64,000 nt of DNA, taken from Aerococcus sp. GTDB lineage: Bacteria > Bacillota > Bacilli > Lactobacillales > Aerococcaceae. The stretch is taken from assembly GCA_022768285.1 (NCBI GenBank), contig JALEMJ010000016.1:1-64000 (forward strand), written 5' to 3'. The translations under genes and the position numbers were made by a program. This document shows, one piece after another, positions 15,592 to 26,128 of the stretch; position 1 is the first letter of the stretch; the number at the start of each line of letters is the position of its first letter. Under the pieces are notes generated by a model. That model did no database searches, was not told where the DNA came from, and worked only from the letters and a program-made list of their open reading frames with translations.

Positions 15592-17493
15592 ATGGCTATT
15601 CGCGAATTAACACCGATCGTTGCGAATCAAATTGCGGCTGGTGAGGTCGTTGAACGCCCGGCATCAGTTGTTAAGGAGCTGGTCGAAAATGCGATAGATG
15701 CGGAAGCGACTATTATCACAATCGCTGTTGAAAATGCAGGCATGAAGTCGATTCGTGTGACAGACAATGGCATCGGCATGTCGCGCTCGGATGCATTGCT
15801 GTGTCTTAAACGTCACGCCACAAGCAAAATTGTTAGTACGCGTGACTTATTTAAAGTGAAGACACTGGGCTTTCGCGGTGAAGCATTGCCCTCCATCGCA
15901 TCTGTTTCAGAAATGACCATTGAGACGAGCGATGGTGAAGAAGGTACGGTGGTGACGGCTGTTGATGGTGAAGTCGAAGATAGCCATCAATCACACTTGC
16001 GCCAGGGAACGAGCGTACTGGTTGAAAATCTCTTCTATAATACGCCGGCACGACTCAAATATGTAAAGAGTCTAACGACAGAACTGTCGCACATCACGGA
16101 CATCGTCACCCGAGAAGCGATGGGACATCCAGACATCCGCTTTGAATATACGCATGAAGGTAAGCAATTGTTAGCGACGAACGGTAAAGGACAATTAGCC
16201 GAAGTTATCGCAAATATCTATGGCGTGAAGCAAGCACGTGAAATGGTAAAAATCGGCTCTGAATCACTAGACTTTACCATTGAAGGTATTATTTCCAAGC
16301 CGTCATTAACGCGTGCATCTAAAAAATATTTATCGCTATATCTCAATGGGCGGTATATCAAGAACTATGTATTGGCACAGGCAATTATTCGCGGGTATGG
16401 GTCGAAGCTGATGGTCGGACGCTATCCGATTGCGGTGTTGCACATTAGCTTGGATCCTAAATTACTAGACGTTAATGTCCATCCGACCAAACAAGAGGTG
16501 CGAATCAGTAAAGAATATGTACTCGAGAAAGCAATTCGGACCACGATCGATGATACGTTGAGCGATATTCAGCGGATTCCATCTGTTGATCGCGATAACG
16601 ATGATAACGATGCGGCGTTTGCCTTCACACCGCAAGTCGAAAAAGCGATACAGACAACCTTGACAATGCCGCACTGGCAACAAGCTTCAGAGGGTGATGA
16701 GACGGATACTGAATCATCACGAGCTGATCGCCGAGATGAACTTGCTGATCTCGATATCACGTATTCTGCCGTAAAAGATAAGTCTTCTGCTAATTTAGCG
16801 CCAGATGACGAAGAGGCATCTACTACGCATACGGATCATTCTGTATTTAATCCCAAACAGACAGTACGGAAAGCATCGTTTCCAGAGTTAGACTATGTGG
16901 GTCAATTATTGGCAACGTATCTAGTAGCTTCCGATGGTGAAAATGCTTATTTGATCGATCAGCACGCCGCGCAGGAACGGATCAAGTACGAACGCTTTCG
17001 TGAAGAAATTGGTAGTTACGGTGTCGATGAACAACAACTGTTGGTGCCAATCGTGCTAGAGTATCCAACATCAGAGATTGATGGCGTGACTGCAATTATT
17101 CCACGGCTGCACGATATGGGCATCGATTTAGAGGCGTTTGGTCCGAATAGTTTCGTGGTCAATCAACACCCCGCATGGATGTCGGAAACGCACTTACAGC
17201 GTGATATTGAGGATCTGATTGAATTAGCACTGTCTGATCCAGAAGCCTCCGTTAATGAATTTCGGGAGGCGACCGCAATTATGATGAGTTGCCGTTTATC
17301 GATCAAGGCTAATCACTATTTAGATGCGCAGAGTGCGAAACAATTGATTCACGATTTAGCATTCTGTGAGAATCCCTATAACTGTCCGCACGGGCGCCCG
17401 GTACTGATTAAATATCCGAAACACGATATTGAACGTCAATTCAAACGTATCCAGGATACTCATGTCCCACAGAAGCACCGCAATTTACATTAG
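15592..17493 (+). CDS. mutL: DNA mismatch repair protein MutL
   Basis: A 633-residue GHKL ATPase. Motifs: NQIAAGEVVERPASVVKELVENAIDA, DNGIGM, RHATSKI, GFRGEALPSIASV and GTSVLVENLFYNTPARLKY. A variable acidic linker (about 345-430) leads to the dimerisation domain with DQHAAQERIKYE, the QxxAAxE-type endonuclease motif of MutL without MutH, and CPHGRPVLIK near the end. It should therefore nick DNA itself. The AGGAGAG site lies at the end of mutS. Confidence 0.97.
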   Translation: MAIRELTPIVANQIAAGEVVERPASVVKELVENAIDAEATIITIAVENAGMKSIRVTDNGIGMSRSDALLCLKRHATSKIVSTRDLFKVKTLGFRGEALPSIASVSEMTIETSDGEEGTVVTAVDGEVEDSHQSHLRQGTSVLVENLFYNTPARLKYVKSLTTELSHITDIVTREAMGHPDIRFEYTHEGKQLLATNGKGQLAEVIANIYGVKQAREMVKIGSESLDFTIEGIISKPSLTRASKKYLSLYLNGRYIKNYVLAQAIIRGYGSKLMVGRYPIAVLHISLDPKLLDVNVHPTKQEVRISKEYVLEKAIRTTIDDTLSDIQRIPSVDRDNDDNDAAFAFTPQVEKAIQTTLTMPHWQQASEGDETDTESSRADRRDELADLDITYSAVKDKSSANLAPDDEEASTTHTDHSVFNPKQTVRKASFPELDYVGQLLATYLVASDGENAYLIDQHAAQERIKYERFREEIGSYGVDEQQLLVPIVLEYPTSEIDGVTAIIPRLHDMGIDLEAFGPNSFVVNQHPAWMSETHLQRDIEDLIELALSDPEASVNEFREATAIMMSCRLSIKANHYLDAQSAKQLIHDLAFCENPYNCPHGRPVLIKYPKHDIERQFKRIQDTHVPQKHRNLH

Positions 17494-17547
17494 GGTTGGA
17501 GATAGTATACACTGAGTGCAGCGCTTTAACTGAGGAGGATTTATCTA

Positions 17548-17985
17548 ATGAATAAAGAAGAAAAAGATAAACGACTTAAAGAATTAACCAAGGAACAATA
17601 CGAAGTGACACAAAATGCCGCTACCGAGCGTCCATTTGCGAATGAATATGATGAACACTTTGAAAAAGGCATTTATGTCGATATTGTCGATGGAAAACCA
17701 CTGTTCTCAAGTGCCGATAAATACGATGCTGGTTGTGGCTGGCCAGCTTTCACGCAGCCGATTGAAGCACACGAGATTAATGAAAAGACGGATACAACAC
17801 ACGGACTCGTTCGAACCGAAGTACGCAGTCATGATGCCGATTCACATTTAGGTCATGTGTTCAATGATGGCCCACAAGAGACGGGCGGATTACGCTACTG
17901 TATTAATTCTGCTGCATTGAAATTTGTTCCGTTTGAAGAAATGGATGCAGCTGGTTACGGCGACTACAAGAAATACGTCGATTAA
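17548..17985 (+). CDS. msrB: Peptide-methionine (R)-S-oxide reductase
   Basis: A 145-residue protein. Signature: [29 protein letters not shown] and [14 protein letters not shown], where YCIN holds the catalytic Cys. The zinc-binding CxxC pairs are absent (AGCGWPAF has a single Cys), which is common in lactic acid bacteria. It repairs oxidised methionine. It lies between mutL and ruvA, in the same direction, with a strong GAGGAGG site, and so probably shares their transcript. Confidence 0.95.
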   Translation: MNKEEKDKRLKELTKEQYEVTQNAATERPFANEYDEHFEKGIYVDIVDGKPLFSSADKYDAGCGWPAFTQPIEAHEINEKTDTTHGLVRTEVRSHDADSHLGHVFNDGPQETGGLRYCINSAALKFVPFEEMDAAGYGDYKKYVD

Positions 17986-17994
17986 TCAGTAACG

Positions 17995-18600
17995 ATGTTT
18001 GAATTTATTGCAGGTACGCTGCGGTCAATTGAGAGTGATGCGTTAATTATCGTGGCGAATGGCATCGGTTATCGCATTCTAATGGGAAATCCCTATCGGT
18101 TATCCGATAAGCTCGGCCAAGCGGTCAAAGTTTGGGTATATCTATCACTCAGTCAAGAAATGTTGCGACTCTATGGGTTTAAAACCAAGGCTGAGAAGCA
18201 ATTATTTTTGAACTTGATCAGTGTGAAAGGTATCGGCCCGATGAGTGCACTCTCGATCTTAGCATTGGATGATCACGAAGGCCTTATCACTGCCATTAAT
18301 TCTGGTGATAGTCAATTTTTGACTAAGTTTCCAGGTGTTGGCAAGAAAACCGCTCAGCAAATTGTTTTGGATCTCGAAGGAAAAATTGATTTACCAATGG
18401 CAGAGGGCTCAAACAGTAAACCAATGCCCAGTGCAGCGACTGATGCGTTGCCTTATGAAGGTGAACTTACTGCCGCGTTAGAGAGTTTGGGCTATAGTGA
18501 TAAGCAGATTACACGAGTAATTAATAAGGCTGATTTCCACGACGCACAGACGACTGAAGATGCGATTCGTATCGCGTTGCACTTTATTGTGAGTGATTAG
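17995..18600 (+). CDS. ruvA: Holliday junction DNA helicase subunit RuvA
   Basis: A 201-residue protein with the N-terminal OB fold (MFEFIAGTLRSIESDALIIVANGIGYRI), two helix-hairpin-helix motifs (LISVKGIGPMSALSIL; FLTKFPGVGKKTAQQIVLDL) and a C-terminal domain that binds RuvB (AALESLGYSDKQI). It tetramerises on four-way junctions. Only 9 bp separate it from msrB and no good ribosome site is visible, so translation is probably coupled to msrB. Confidence 0.96.
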   Translation: MFEFIAGTLRSIESDALIIVANGIGYRILMGNPYRLSDKLGQAVKVWVYLSLSQEMLRLYGFKTKAEKQLFLNLISVKGIGPMSALSILALDDHEGLITAINSGDSQFLTKFPGVGKKTAQQIVLDLEGKIDLPMAEGSNSKPMPSAATDALPYEGELTAALESLGYSDKQITRVINKADFHDAQTTEDAIRIALHFIVSD

Positions 18601-18617
18601 GGTAAGGAGGTGAGCAT

Positions 18618-19643
18618 ATGAGTCAAGAAAGAGCGCAGTCAGCGGAAGCATTTGAAGATGAAATGAGTTATGAATTATCGCTAAGACCGAAACGTTTAGC
18701 TGAATATATTGGTCAGGAAGAACTCAAAAATGAACTGACGATTTATATTGAAGCGGCCCGTCAGCGCGAAGAGCCACTGGATCATGTGCTCCTCTATGGT
18801 CCACCAGGATTGGGTAAGACGACCCTAGCTAACATTATTGCGAATGAAATGGGCGTGCATTTGCGTGCAACGAGTGGTCCTGCTATCGAAAAAAATGGGG
18901 ATCTATTAGCCCTCCTCAATGAATTGGCACCGGGGGGTATTCTCTTTATCGATGAGATTCATCGCTTGCCGCGTACGGTTGAGGAAATGCTGTACAGCGC
19001 CATGGAGGATTTTCGCGTCGATATTATTATTGGTCAAGATAATGGTGCGCATGCCGTGCAGTTTGATCTGCCACCATTTACTTTAATCGGTGCGACAACG
19101 CGTGCAGGATCGCTCTCAGCACCTCTCCGTGATCGTTTCGGCATTGTATCACGTATGCGTTACTATACGACGGAAGAGCTGATGGCGATTATCACACGCA
19201 GTAGTGAGGTGCTCGGGATTCAGTTGGACGAGCAGGCGGCGAATGAAATTGGCAAGCGTTCTCGGGGAACACCTCGAATTGCGAATCGCATCCTGAAACG
19301 TGTCCGCGATTTTCAGCAAGTCTTGCGTCCCGACCAGCCGATCGATCAAGCGATCGCCCAAAAAGCGCTAGCGATTCTTCAAATTGATGGCTCAGGACTC
19401 GATGAACTCGACCGTCGATTGTTGCAAACAATGATTGAAAATTACCATGGTGGCCCAGTAGGCATTAAAACCTTGGCCGCCAATTTGTCCGAAGATAAGG
19501 AAACACTTGAGGATATGTATGAACCTTATTTATTGCAAAATGGGTTCTTAATCCGAACGCCGCGCGGTAGATGCGCGACCCCAAAAGCATACCGGCATTT
19601 AGGGTTGCCGCTTCCAGATAACACTTCGGAATCTTTAGAATGA
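18618..19643 (+). CDS. ruvB: Holliday junction DNA helicase RuvB
   Basis: A 341-residue AAA+ motor: Walker [16 protein letters not shown], Walker [10 protein letters not shown], sensor I GATTRAG, arginine finger region LRDRFGIV, and a C-terminal winged helix ([12 protein letters not shown] ... [10 protein letters not shown]). It drives branch migration with RuvA. AAGGAGGTGA precedes the ATG. It ends the mutS-mutL-msrB-ruvA-ruvB run. Confidence 0.98.
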   Translation: MSQERAQSAEAFEDEMSYELSLRPKRLAEYIGQEELKNELTIYIEAARQREEPLDHVLLYGPPGLGKTTLANIIANEMGVHLRATSGPAIEKNGDLLALLNELAPGGILFIDEIHRLPRTVEEMLYSAMEDFRVDIIIGQDNGAHAVQFDLPPFTLIGATTRAGSLSAPLRDRFGIVSRMRYYTTEELMAIITRSSEVLGIQLDEQAANEIGKRSRGTPRIANRILKRVRDFQQVLRPDQPIDQAIAQKALAILQIDGSGLDELDRRLLQTMIENYHGGPVGIKTLAANLSEDKETLEDMYEPYLLQNGFLIRTPRGRCATPKAYRHLGLPLPDNTSESLE

Positions 19644-19650
19644 AGACATT

Positions 19651-19677
19651 AAAAAGTCGACGTCAGTCGACTTTTTG
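19651..19677 (+). terminator. Terminator after ruvB
   Basis: AAAAAGTCGAC-GTCA-GTCGACTTTTT is a perfect 11-bp inverted repeat with a four-base loop. Confidence 0.9.
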
Positions 19678-19697
19678 TTTAGGAGGGAGGACTGCAG

Positions 19698-22600
19698 ATG
19701 ATTCCATTACATGTTAATAGCTGTTATTCATTACTTCATAGTCCGCTGTCTATCGACCAATACGTTACTCAGGCGGCCGATACGGGCTATCGCGTGATTG
19801 GCTTGGCCGATGAGAATGTGTTGTATGGTGCGCTGATGTTTTATCGTGCAGCGAAGGCGCACGGTTTGACACCTCTCATCGGTATGACTGTGACTTTGCC
19901 GAGTGGTGTGCGCCCTGATGAAAATGAACAATTGATTATTTATGCCCGTTCGTATGCTGGCTACCAGCGCCTCATGATGTTGAGTACTTTGCTCAAGAAG
20001 TCTGAATCGATTGATCGTCAAGAAATTATGCGTTTTATTCTCGACGCCGATAATCATCAAGATTGGATCGTAATTTTTGGGGCACGTTACAGCCCAATTA
20101 TTAATGCTTTAAAGCACGGAGATGCGCAGGCAGCTGATCAGTTAGCGGAAGAATGGCACGCTAAATTTACCGAAGAACAGCTATACATCGGTGTTAGTCC
20201 GTATGCTGAGGATTTGACGCACATTGATGCGCTCCAGCAATTTGCAGCGAAATATCGGATTCCGCTTCTGGCACTGCCTTATATTACTTATGGTGAAGCT
20301 GACGATTATTTCGCCCTGTGTGTCATGCAAGCATTGGCGAAGAATCAGTCGATTGAAGATATTGCGCACGTACGTCAGCAGCACAATCAGGATTATTTAC
20401 GCAGCACTGAAGCTTTTGAGCAGCAATTTGAGGCGATGGGATTAACGGATTGTGTGGCACGGTTGGAGTCTCTGGCACCATCCTGGGCCTTTGAGATGCC
20501 TAAAAAACGGCGCCTCCTGCCGAAATTTCCCGTGCCAGATGAGCAAACGCCTGCTGACTACTTGCGCACACAGGTAGAAAAAGGCATGATAGCGCGGCTG
20601 GGTGTTACATCGACCGACGCTATTCCAGACGCGTATACTGAACGTCTCGCTCACGAATTAGATACCATTCACGAGATGGGCTTTGATGATTACTTTTTGA
20701 TTGTTTGGGACGTTATCGATTACGCGAAGCATCACCATATCCGAACCGGACCCGGCCGTGGTTCGGCAGCGGGTTCGTTAGTCGCCTATGCCCTTGGGAT
20801 TACGGGTGTTGATCCAATCGAAAATCATTTACTTTTTGAACGTTTCTTGAATCCTGAACGTCAGAATATGCCGGATATCGACTTAGATTTTCCAGATAAT
20901 CGACGCAATGATGTTGTTCGTTATGTCTACAACAAATACGGTGCGGATCATGTTGCTCAAATCTCGACTTTCGGAACGTTCAAAGCAAAGTCGGCACTGC
21001 GTGAGGTCGGACGCATGATTGGTGAAACACCGAAAGCAGTGAGTGCTTGGACAAAAGCTATTAAGCTGCCGAACGCATCAATTGCGACTAATTTGAAAGA
21101 ATCACCGGCACTCCAGCGCCTAGTATCCCAACATCCTCACGGAGAGCTATGGTTAAATACGGCACAGACTTTAGAGCAGCTACCGCGAAACATATCGACG
21201 CACGCGGCAGGTGTCATTATTAGTGACGCGCCACTTACGGAATACGTCCCCCTCCAACACAGCAATAGTGATGCGATTCATCAGTCGCAGATGACGAAGG
21301 ATGATGTTGAGGGCTTGGGATTATTGAAGATGGACTTTCTGAGTTTAATCAATTTGACAATACTGGATGATGCGGTGCGCGATGCGGAGCGTTTCAGTCA
21401 GCACACCTTGAATCCAGAAGTGTTCGATCAGACAGATCCAGCTGTCTATCGGATTTTTCAGCGAGCTGAAACAGACGGTGTCTTCCAATTCGAGTCACCG
21501 GGAATTCGTCAGGTCCTGCGACGTCTGCAGCCAACCACAATGAATGATATTGCCGCGGTCAATGCACTCTTTCGTCCGGGACCGATGAAACAGATAGATC
21601 ATTATATCGCGCGTAAACATGGCAAAGAACCCGTCAGTTATCCTGATGACGCGGTGGCAGATATACTAGAGAATACATACGGCATCATGGTGTATCAGGA
21701 ACAAGTCATGCAAGTGGCGCAACGCATCGCGGGTTTTACACTAGGTGAAGCCGATATTTTACGTCGCGCAATGAGTAAGAAGGATGCTCGAGAAATGGCG
21801 AAGCAGCGCGAAAATTTTGTTAAGGGCAGCTTACAAAACGGTTTTACTGAGGATAAAGCACTCGAAATTTTCCAATACATCAGTGAATTTGCCGAGTATG
21901 GGTTCAATAAATCACACGCCTTTGCCTATGCGTACCTCGCGTATGAACTCGCGTGGCTAAAAGTTCACTACCCGACATCCTTCTATTACGGCAATATTAA
22001 AAGCAACCGTGCGTTTGAAAAGAAGGGTATCAGTTTACTCAAAGAAGCAATGCTCCGCGGTGTGACAGTAAAAGCGCCTAGTGTACAGAGCAGTTATGTG
22101 CAAATTCATTCAATTGATCCACATACATTACAGCTGGGGATTGGCGATATTAAAGGAATACCGCACGCCACGGCTGTTGCGATTGTCACCGAACGCGAGC
22201 AGAACGGGCATTATCGTGACTTAAACGATTTTGTTATTCGTCTGCCTAAACAGCTAGCTAAGGTTGATGCACTGTCACCACTCGTTAAAGCCGGTGCGAT
22301 GGATGATTTCGGGTTTTCACGGCGTGCGTTGCTTGAAGAGAATTTAGAAAAAGCGTGTCACTATGTCACAGTATTTAGTGCTAATTCAGGCGCATCGGCT
22401 GATCTGTTTTCAACTGATTTATTCGGGGAATCGATGAACGATTATATGCCACGACTAACCGATAAGCCGGAGTATAGTACCTCGGAATTAATTGCGAACG
22501 AAGTAGCGACACTCGGGCAGGCAATCAAAACGAAATTATTTGAAGACTACGAACCGTATTATCAATCAGGTCAACTGACCGTGATCGAAGAAATCACGGG

Positions 22601-23138
22601 GAATGCCAACCGCTATACAGCAATCGGGGAGCTATCGGCAACAAAACGGATTACGACTAAACGTAAGCAACCGATGGCATTTGCGAAGCTGAGTGATGAA
22701 ACGGGTACGATTGATCTGACACTTTTCCCAGATACTTATCGTTACGCGGCTAGCGCACTGCACGATGGCAATAAAGTCTTAGTGATCGGTCGAGCAGAGC
22801 AACGAAACGATCATGTACAATTAGTTGTCTCCAAAATGCAAGAACTATCTGATGAAACGCGTCAACAACTAGAAAGCGCACGAAAGCAACAGAGTCGTCA
22901 ACAAAAAGACTCCTCTGCGCCTTATCATATTCGTGTAGCCAATCGCTCACAGGCAACGGCCTTTAAGCAGGAATTGTTGGCACTGATCGCTGAATACCCG
23001 GGTAAAACCCCAATCACTATACATATGGTAGCCGAGCAGAAGCAATATCAGTTAGGGGATAATTATTGCTTAGCAGATCAGCCACATGTGTTGCAGCGCT
23101 TGCAACAAATCTATGGAAGCGAAAATGTAAAAAAATAA
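19698..23138 (+). CDS. dnaE: DNA polymerase III alpha subunit, DnaE type
   Basis: A 1146-residue protein. PHP domain at the N-terminus (HVNSCYSLLHSPLSI, starting HVNS where proofreading-type family members often have HxHS). The polymerase core has GPGRGSAAGSLVAYALGIT and the catalytic PDIDLDFPDNRR. Next come the fingers (RPGPMKQIDHYIARKHG), a helix-hairpin-helix (LGIGDIKGIPHATA), and an OB fold near the C-terminus. In low-GC Gram-positives DnaE extends primers before PolC takes over. The GGAGGGAGGA site is very strong. Confidence 0.97.
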   Translation: MIPLHVNSCYSLLHSPLSIDQYVTQAADTGYRVIGLADENVLYGALMFYRAAKAHGLTPLIGMTVTLPSGVRPDENEQLIIYARSYAGYQRLMMLSTLLKKSESIDRQEIMRFILDADNHQDWIVIFGARYSPIINALKHGDAQAADQLAEEWHAKFTEEQLYIGVSPYAEDLTHIDALQQFAAKYRIPLLALPYITYGEADDYFALCVMQALAKNQSIEDIAHVRQQHNQDYLRSTEAFEQQFEAMGLTDCVARLESLAPSWAFEMPKKRRLLPKFPVPDEQTPADYLRTQVEKGMIARLGVTSTDAIPDAYTERLAHELDTIHEMGFDDYFLIVWDVIDYAKHHHIRTGPGRGSAAGSLVAYALGITGVDPIENHLLFERFLNPERQNMPDIDLDFPDNRRNDVVRYVYNKYGADHVAQISTFGTFKAKSALREVGRMIGETPKAVSAWTKAIKLPNASIATNLKESPALQRLVSQHPHGELWLNTAQTLEQLPRNISTHAAGVIISDAPLTEYVPLQHSNSDAIHQSQMTKDDVEGLGLLKMDFLSLINLTILDDAVRDAERFSQHTLNPEVFDQTDPAVYRIFQRAETDGVFQFESPGIRQVLRRLQPTTMNDIAAVNALFRPGPMKQIDHYIARKHGKEPVSYPDDAVADILENTYGIMVYQEQVMQVAQRIAGFTLGEADILRRAMSKKDAREMAKQRENFVKGSLQNGFTEDKALEIFQYISEFAEYGFNKSHAFAYAYLAYELAWLKVHYPTSFYYGNIKSNRAFEKKGISLLKEAMLRGVTVKAPSVQSSYVQIHSIDPHTLQLGIGDIKGIPHATAVAIVTEREQNGHYRDLNDFVIRLPKQLAKVDALSPLVKAGAMDDFGFSRRALLEENLEKACHYVTVFSANSGASADLFSTDLFGESMNDYMPRLTDKPEYSTSELIANEVATLGQAIKTKLFEDYEPYYQSGQLTVIEEITGNANRYTAIGELSATKRITTKRKQPMAFAKLSDETGTIDLTLFPDTYRYAASALHDGNKVLVIGRAEQRNDHVQLVVSKMQELSDETRQQLESARKQQSRQQKDSSAPYHIRVANRSQATAFKQELLALIAEYPGKTPITIHMVAEQKQYQLGDNYCLADQPHVLQRLQQIYGSENVKK

Positions 23139-23167
23139 AACTTTTTTCACAGATAGCATTTAACGGT

Positions 23168-23186
23168 AAATAACTCGTGTTATAAT
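23168..23186 (+). promoter_or_regulatory. Extended -10 promoter of pfkA-pyk
   Basis: TGTTATAAT at 23178-23186 is a perfect extended -10 element about 30 bp ahead of the pfkA start; the -35 region is poor. Confidence 0.55.
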
Positions 23187-23217
23187 AGCCAGGAAATAGG
23201 AAAGGTGTGTTAATGAT

Positions 23218-24234
23218 ATGACGAAAAAGAGAATCGCTGTTTTGACAAGTGGTGGCGATGCACCAGGAATGAATGCCGCTATTCGTGCAATTGTCCGTAA
23301 GATCATTTTTGATGGCAACGAGCCATGGGGCGTATGGTACGGATTCAAAGGATTGGCAGAAGGTAATATGCGTCCATTGACAGCGCACGATGTGTCAAAT
23401 ATTTCCTCACGCGGGGGTACGATGCTCTATACCGCACGCTATCCAGAATTTGCTGAACGCGAAGGTCAGGAAAAAGCGGTTGAACAATTAAAGAAGAACA
23501 ATATCGAAGGGTTAGTTGTCATCGGTGGTGACGGTTCTTACCACGGTGCACAAGCGTTAACACGCCTCGGCTTCCCAACGGTCGGTGTACCAGGTACAAT
23601 CGATAACGATATTGCTGGTACGGACTATACGATTGGTTTTGATACAGCCTGCAACACCGCATTGGAGTCCCTCGATAAACTTCGCGATACAGCACGTAGC
23701 CATGCACGTACGTTCGTTGTAGAAGTGATGGGACGCAATGCAGGGGATATTGCTTTATGGTCAGGGATCGGTGTCGGTGCTGACCAAGTCATTATTCCAG
23801 AAGCCGATTTCAGTATGGATGAAGTGACGCAAGCCATCGATAACGGCTACAAGAATGGCAAAATGCACCATTTAATTGTTTTAGCCGAAGGGGTTATGAA
23901 AGCGTCTGAATTCGAAGAAAAAATGTCTGCATACCCAACGGATTATCACGTTCGAACTATCACTTTGGGACATGTTCAGCGTGGGGGTTCGCCGAGTGCT
24001 AAGGACCGTATGATCGCTTCTGTTTTAGGCCATCAAGCAGCTGCTTATGTTGAAACGGGTAAGGGTGGCGTTTGCTTCGGTATTCATAACAATCAACCGG
24101 TATATACACCAATCGATGAAGCGCTCAGCACAAAAGATGATCACGCAGCGCTCAATGATCGCTTAGAAAACTTGAACCAGGAAATTTCTTTCTGGGCTGG
24201 AAATGATCAAGACAAATCAAATGATTTAGTATAA
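23218..24234 (+). CDS. pfkA: ATP-dependent 6-phosphofructokinase
   Basis: A 338-residue protein, about 18 longer than usual at the C-terminus (ends [10 protein letters not shown]). Motifs: [17 protein letters not shown] (ATP site), [29 protein letters not shown] (catalytic Asp in TIDND), [10 protein letters not shown], and [13 protein letters not shown] (effector and fructose-6-phosphate site). It commits fructose-6-phosphate to glycolysis. It is followed after 47 bp by pyk without a terminator, the usual pfk-pyk operon of Lactobacillales. Confidence 0.97.
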   Translation: MTKKRIAVLTSGGDAPGMNAAIRAIVRKIIFDGNEPWGVWYGFKGLAEGNMRPLTAHDVSNISSRGGTMLYTARYPEFAEREGQEKAVEQLKKNNIEGLVVIGGDGSYHGAQALTRLGFPTVGVPGTIDNDIAGTDYTIGFDTACNTALESLDKLRDTARSHARTFVVEVMGRNAGDIALWSGIGVGADQVIIPEADFSMDEVTQAIDNGYKNGKMHHLIVLAEGVMKASEFEEKMSAYPTDYHVRTITLGHVQRGGSPSAKDRMIASVLGHQAAAYVETGKGGVCFGIHNNQPVYTPIDEALSTKDDHAALNDRLENLNQEISFWAGNDQDKSNDLV

Positions 24235-24281
24235 GATAGACGTATCAGCAATATAGTGAATTATGGAACAGGAGTTTGGCA

Positions 24282-26045
24282 ATGCATAAGAAAACAAAAA
24301 TTGTATGTACGATTGGTCCGGCATCTGAGAGTGTTGAGATGTTAACTGCTTTGAAAAAAGCGGGAATGAACGTTGCGCGTTTTAACTTCTCACACGGTTC
24401 TCACGAAGAACATTTACAACGCTTCAAGAATGTTCACGAGGTCGAAGAACAATTAGGCGAACGTATCGGGATTATGCTTGATACGAAGGGGCCAGAAATC
24501 CGTACCAATGATATGAAGGATCACCAGCCTGTCTTCTTAGAAGAAGGCTCAACTGTTCGTGTGTATATGCACGAAGTTGAAGGTGACGCCACACAATTTT
24601 CTGTGACTTATACGGAATTAATTGATGATGTTGAAGTCGGCAGCACAATCTTAGTCGATGATGGATTGGTTGAATTGCGCGTTACTGGTATTGACAAAGC
24701 AGATGACTGCATCATTACTGAAGTCGCTAATAGCGGGATCATCAAAGATAAAAAAGGTGTGAATGTTCCAGGCGTCTCTATCAATCTTCCAGGAATTACT
24801 GAAAAAGATGCTGATGACATTCGTTTCGGTCTCGAACAAGGGATTGACTACATTGCAGCTTCTTTCGTTAGAAAAGCAGAAGACGTGATGGAAATCCGTA
24901 AGATCTTGGAAGAGACTGGTCACTTGGATGTCAAAATCTTGCCTAAGATCGAAAGTCAAGAAGGTGTTGACAACCTCGATACTATCTTAACGGCTTCCGA
25001 TGGGATGATGGTTGCTCGTGGTGACTTAGGGGTCGAAGTACCAGCTGAAATGGTACCAATCTACCAAAAAGAAATGATCCGCAAATGCAACGAAGCAGGT
25101 AAACCAGTCATCACTGCCACACAGATGTTAGACTCAATGGAACGTAATCCGCGGCCGACGCGTGCAGAAGCTTCTGACGTTGCGAATGCGATCTTCGACG
25201 GTACGGATGCGATTATGCTTTCAGGTGAAACGGCTGCCGGTAAATACCCAGTAAACGCCGTGCAGACAATGAACCGCATCGCTCTGGCAATGGAAAATGA
25301 AGCACAAGAATACGGTTTGGCAATCAAGAAATTAAAAGAATTCAACGAAACTGATGCTTCCGAAGCCGTCGCACAATCTATTGCTCACACTGCACGTAAC
25401 ATGGGTGTTAAGACAATTGTTGCAGCAACAGAATCTGGCTATACTGCACGTTTGATTTCGAAATACCGTCCGGATGCGGATATCTTGGCATTGACTTTCT
25501 CGGAGAGCATTGCGCACAAGTTATTAATGTCCCGTGGTGTTATTCCATTCGTTGTTGATCGTCCAAACGATACGGATGAAATGATGGCCTTAGCAACACA
25601 TGTTGCCAAAGAAAATGGTTTTGCAAGTGATGGGGATCATATCTTAATCGCTGCTGGTGTACCGGTTGGTGAAACAGGTATGACGAACATTATGCGTATC
25701 CAGACAGTCGGTGAAGAATTGTTACAGGGTGCAGGAATCGGTAGTCGTCAGGTTATTGGTCACGTACTCATTGCTGATGATCCTGAAACAGCACTCGCTT
25801 CAGCAACCGACCAAACAATTATCGTTACTAAAGAAACCAACGAAAAATGGAACGACGTCTTTGAAAAGGCTGCTGGTGTCATTGTTGAAAAAGGTGGCTT
25901 AACTGGGCATGCTGCGGTTGTCAGTGTAAACTCAGATACGCCAGCTATCATTGGTGCTGAAGGGGCTACTGAAAAACTTCATGATGATCAATTAATTACG
26001 TTGGATACGAAACGCGGCGTGGTCTACAACGGTTCATCACTTTAA
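24282..26045 (+). CDS. pyk: Pyruvate kinase with C-terminal phosphohistidine domain
   Basis: A 587-residue protein. The ATG at 24282 fits the CAGGAG site better than the TTG 6 bp earlier. Kinase core: KIVCTIGPASES, RFNFSHGSHEEH, MLDTKGPEIRT, KIESQEGVDN, MVARGDLGVE and TQMLDSM. The last about 110 residues add a PEP-utiliser-like domain with GGLTGHAAVVS, whose His is the phosphorylatable residue in related enzymes. This long form is typical of Bacillus and many Lactobacillales. It makes pyruvate and ATP from phosphoenolpyruvate. Confidence 0.97.
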   Translation: MHKKTKIVCTIGPASESVEMLTALKKAGMNVARFNFSHGSHEEHLQRFKNVHEVEEQLGERIGIMLDTKGPEIRTNDMKDHQPVFLEEGSTVRVYMHEVEGDATQFSVTYTELIDDVEVGSTILVDDGLVELRVTGIDKADDCIITEVANSGIIKDKKGVNVPGVSINLPGITEKDADDIRFGLEQGIDYIAASFVRKAEDVMEIRKILEETGHLDVKILPKIESQEGVDNLDTILTASDGMMVARGDLGVEVPAEMVPIYQKEMIRKCNEAGKPVITATQMLDSMERNPRPTRAEASDVANAIFDGTDAIMLSGETAAGKYPVNAVQTMNRIALAMENEAQEYGLAIKKLKEFNETDASEAVAQSIAHTARNMGVKTIVAATESGYTARLISKYRPDADILALTFSESIAHKLLMSRGVIPFVVDRPNDTDEMMALATHVAKENGFASDGDHILIAAGVPVGETGMTNIMRIQTVGEELLQGAGIGSRQVIGHVLIADDPETALASATDQTIIVTKETNEKWNDVFEKAAGVIVEKGGLTGHAAVVSVNSDTPAIIGAEGATEKLHDDQLITLDTKRGVVYNGSSL

Positions 26046-26078
26046 TGATTGATTCACTATAAAATTAAAAATTGACAG

Positions 26079-26113
26079 GAAAGCATTTGGTCGTCTGATC
26101 GAATGCTTTTTTT
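26079..26113 (+). terminator. Terminator after pyk
   Basis: AAAGCATTTGGTC pairs with GATCGAATGCTTT, with wobbles, and ends in seven T. Confidence 0.85.
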
Positions 26114-26128
26114 GAAAGGGATAGTTTG

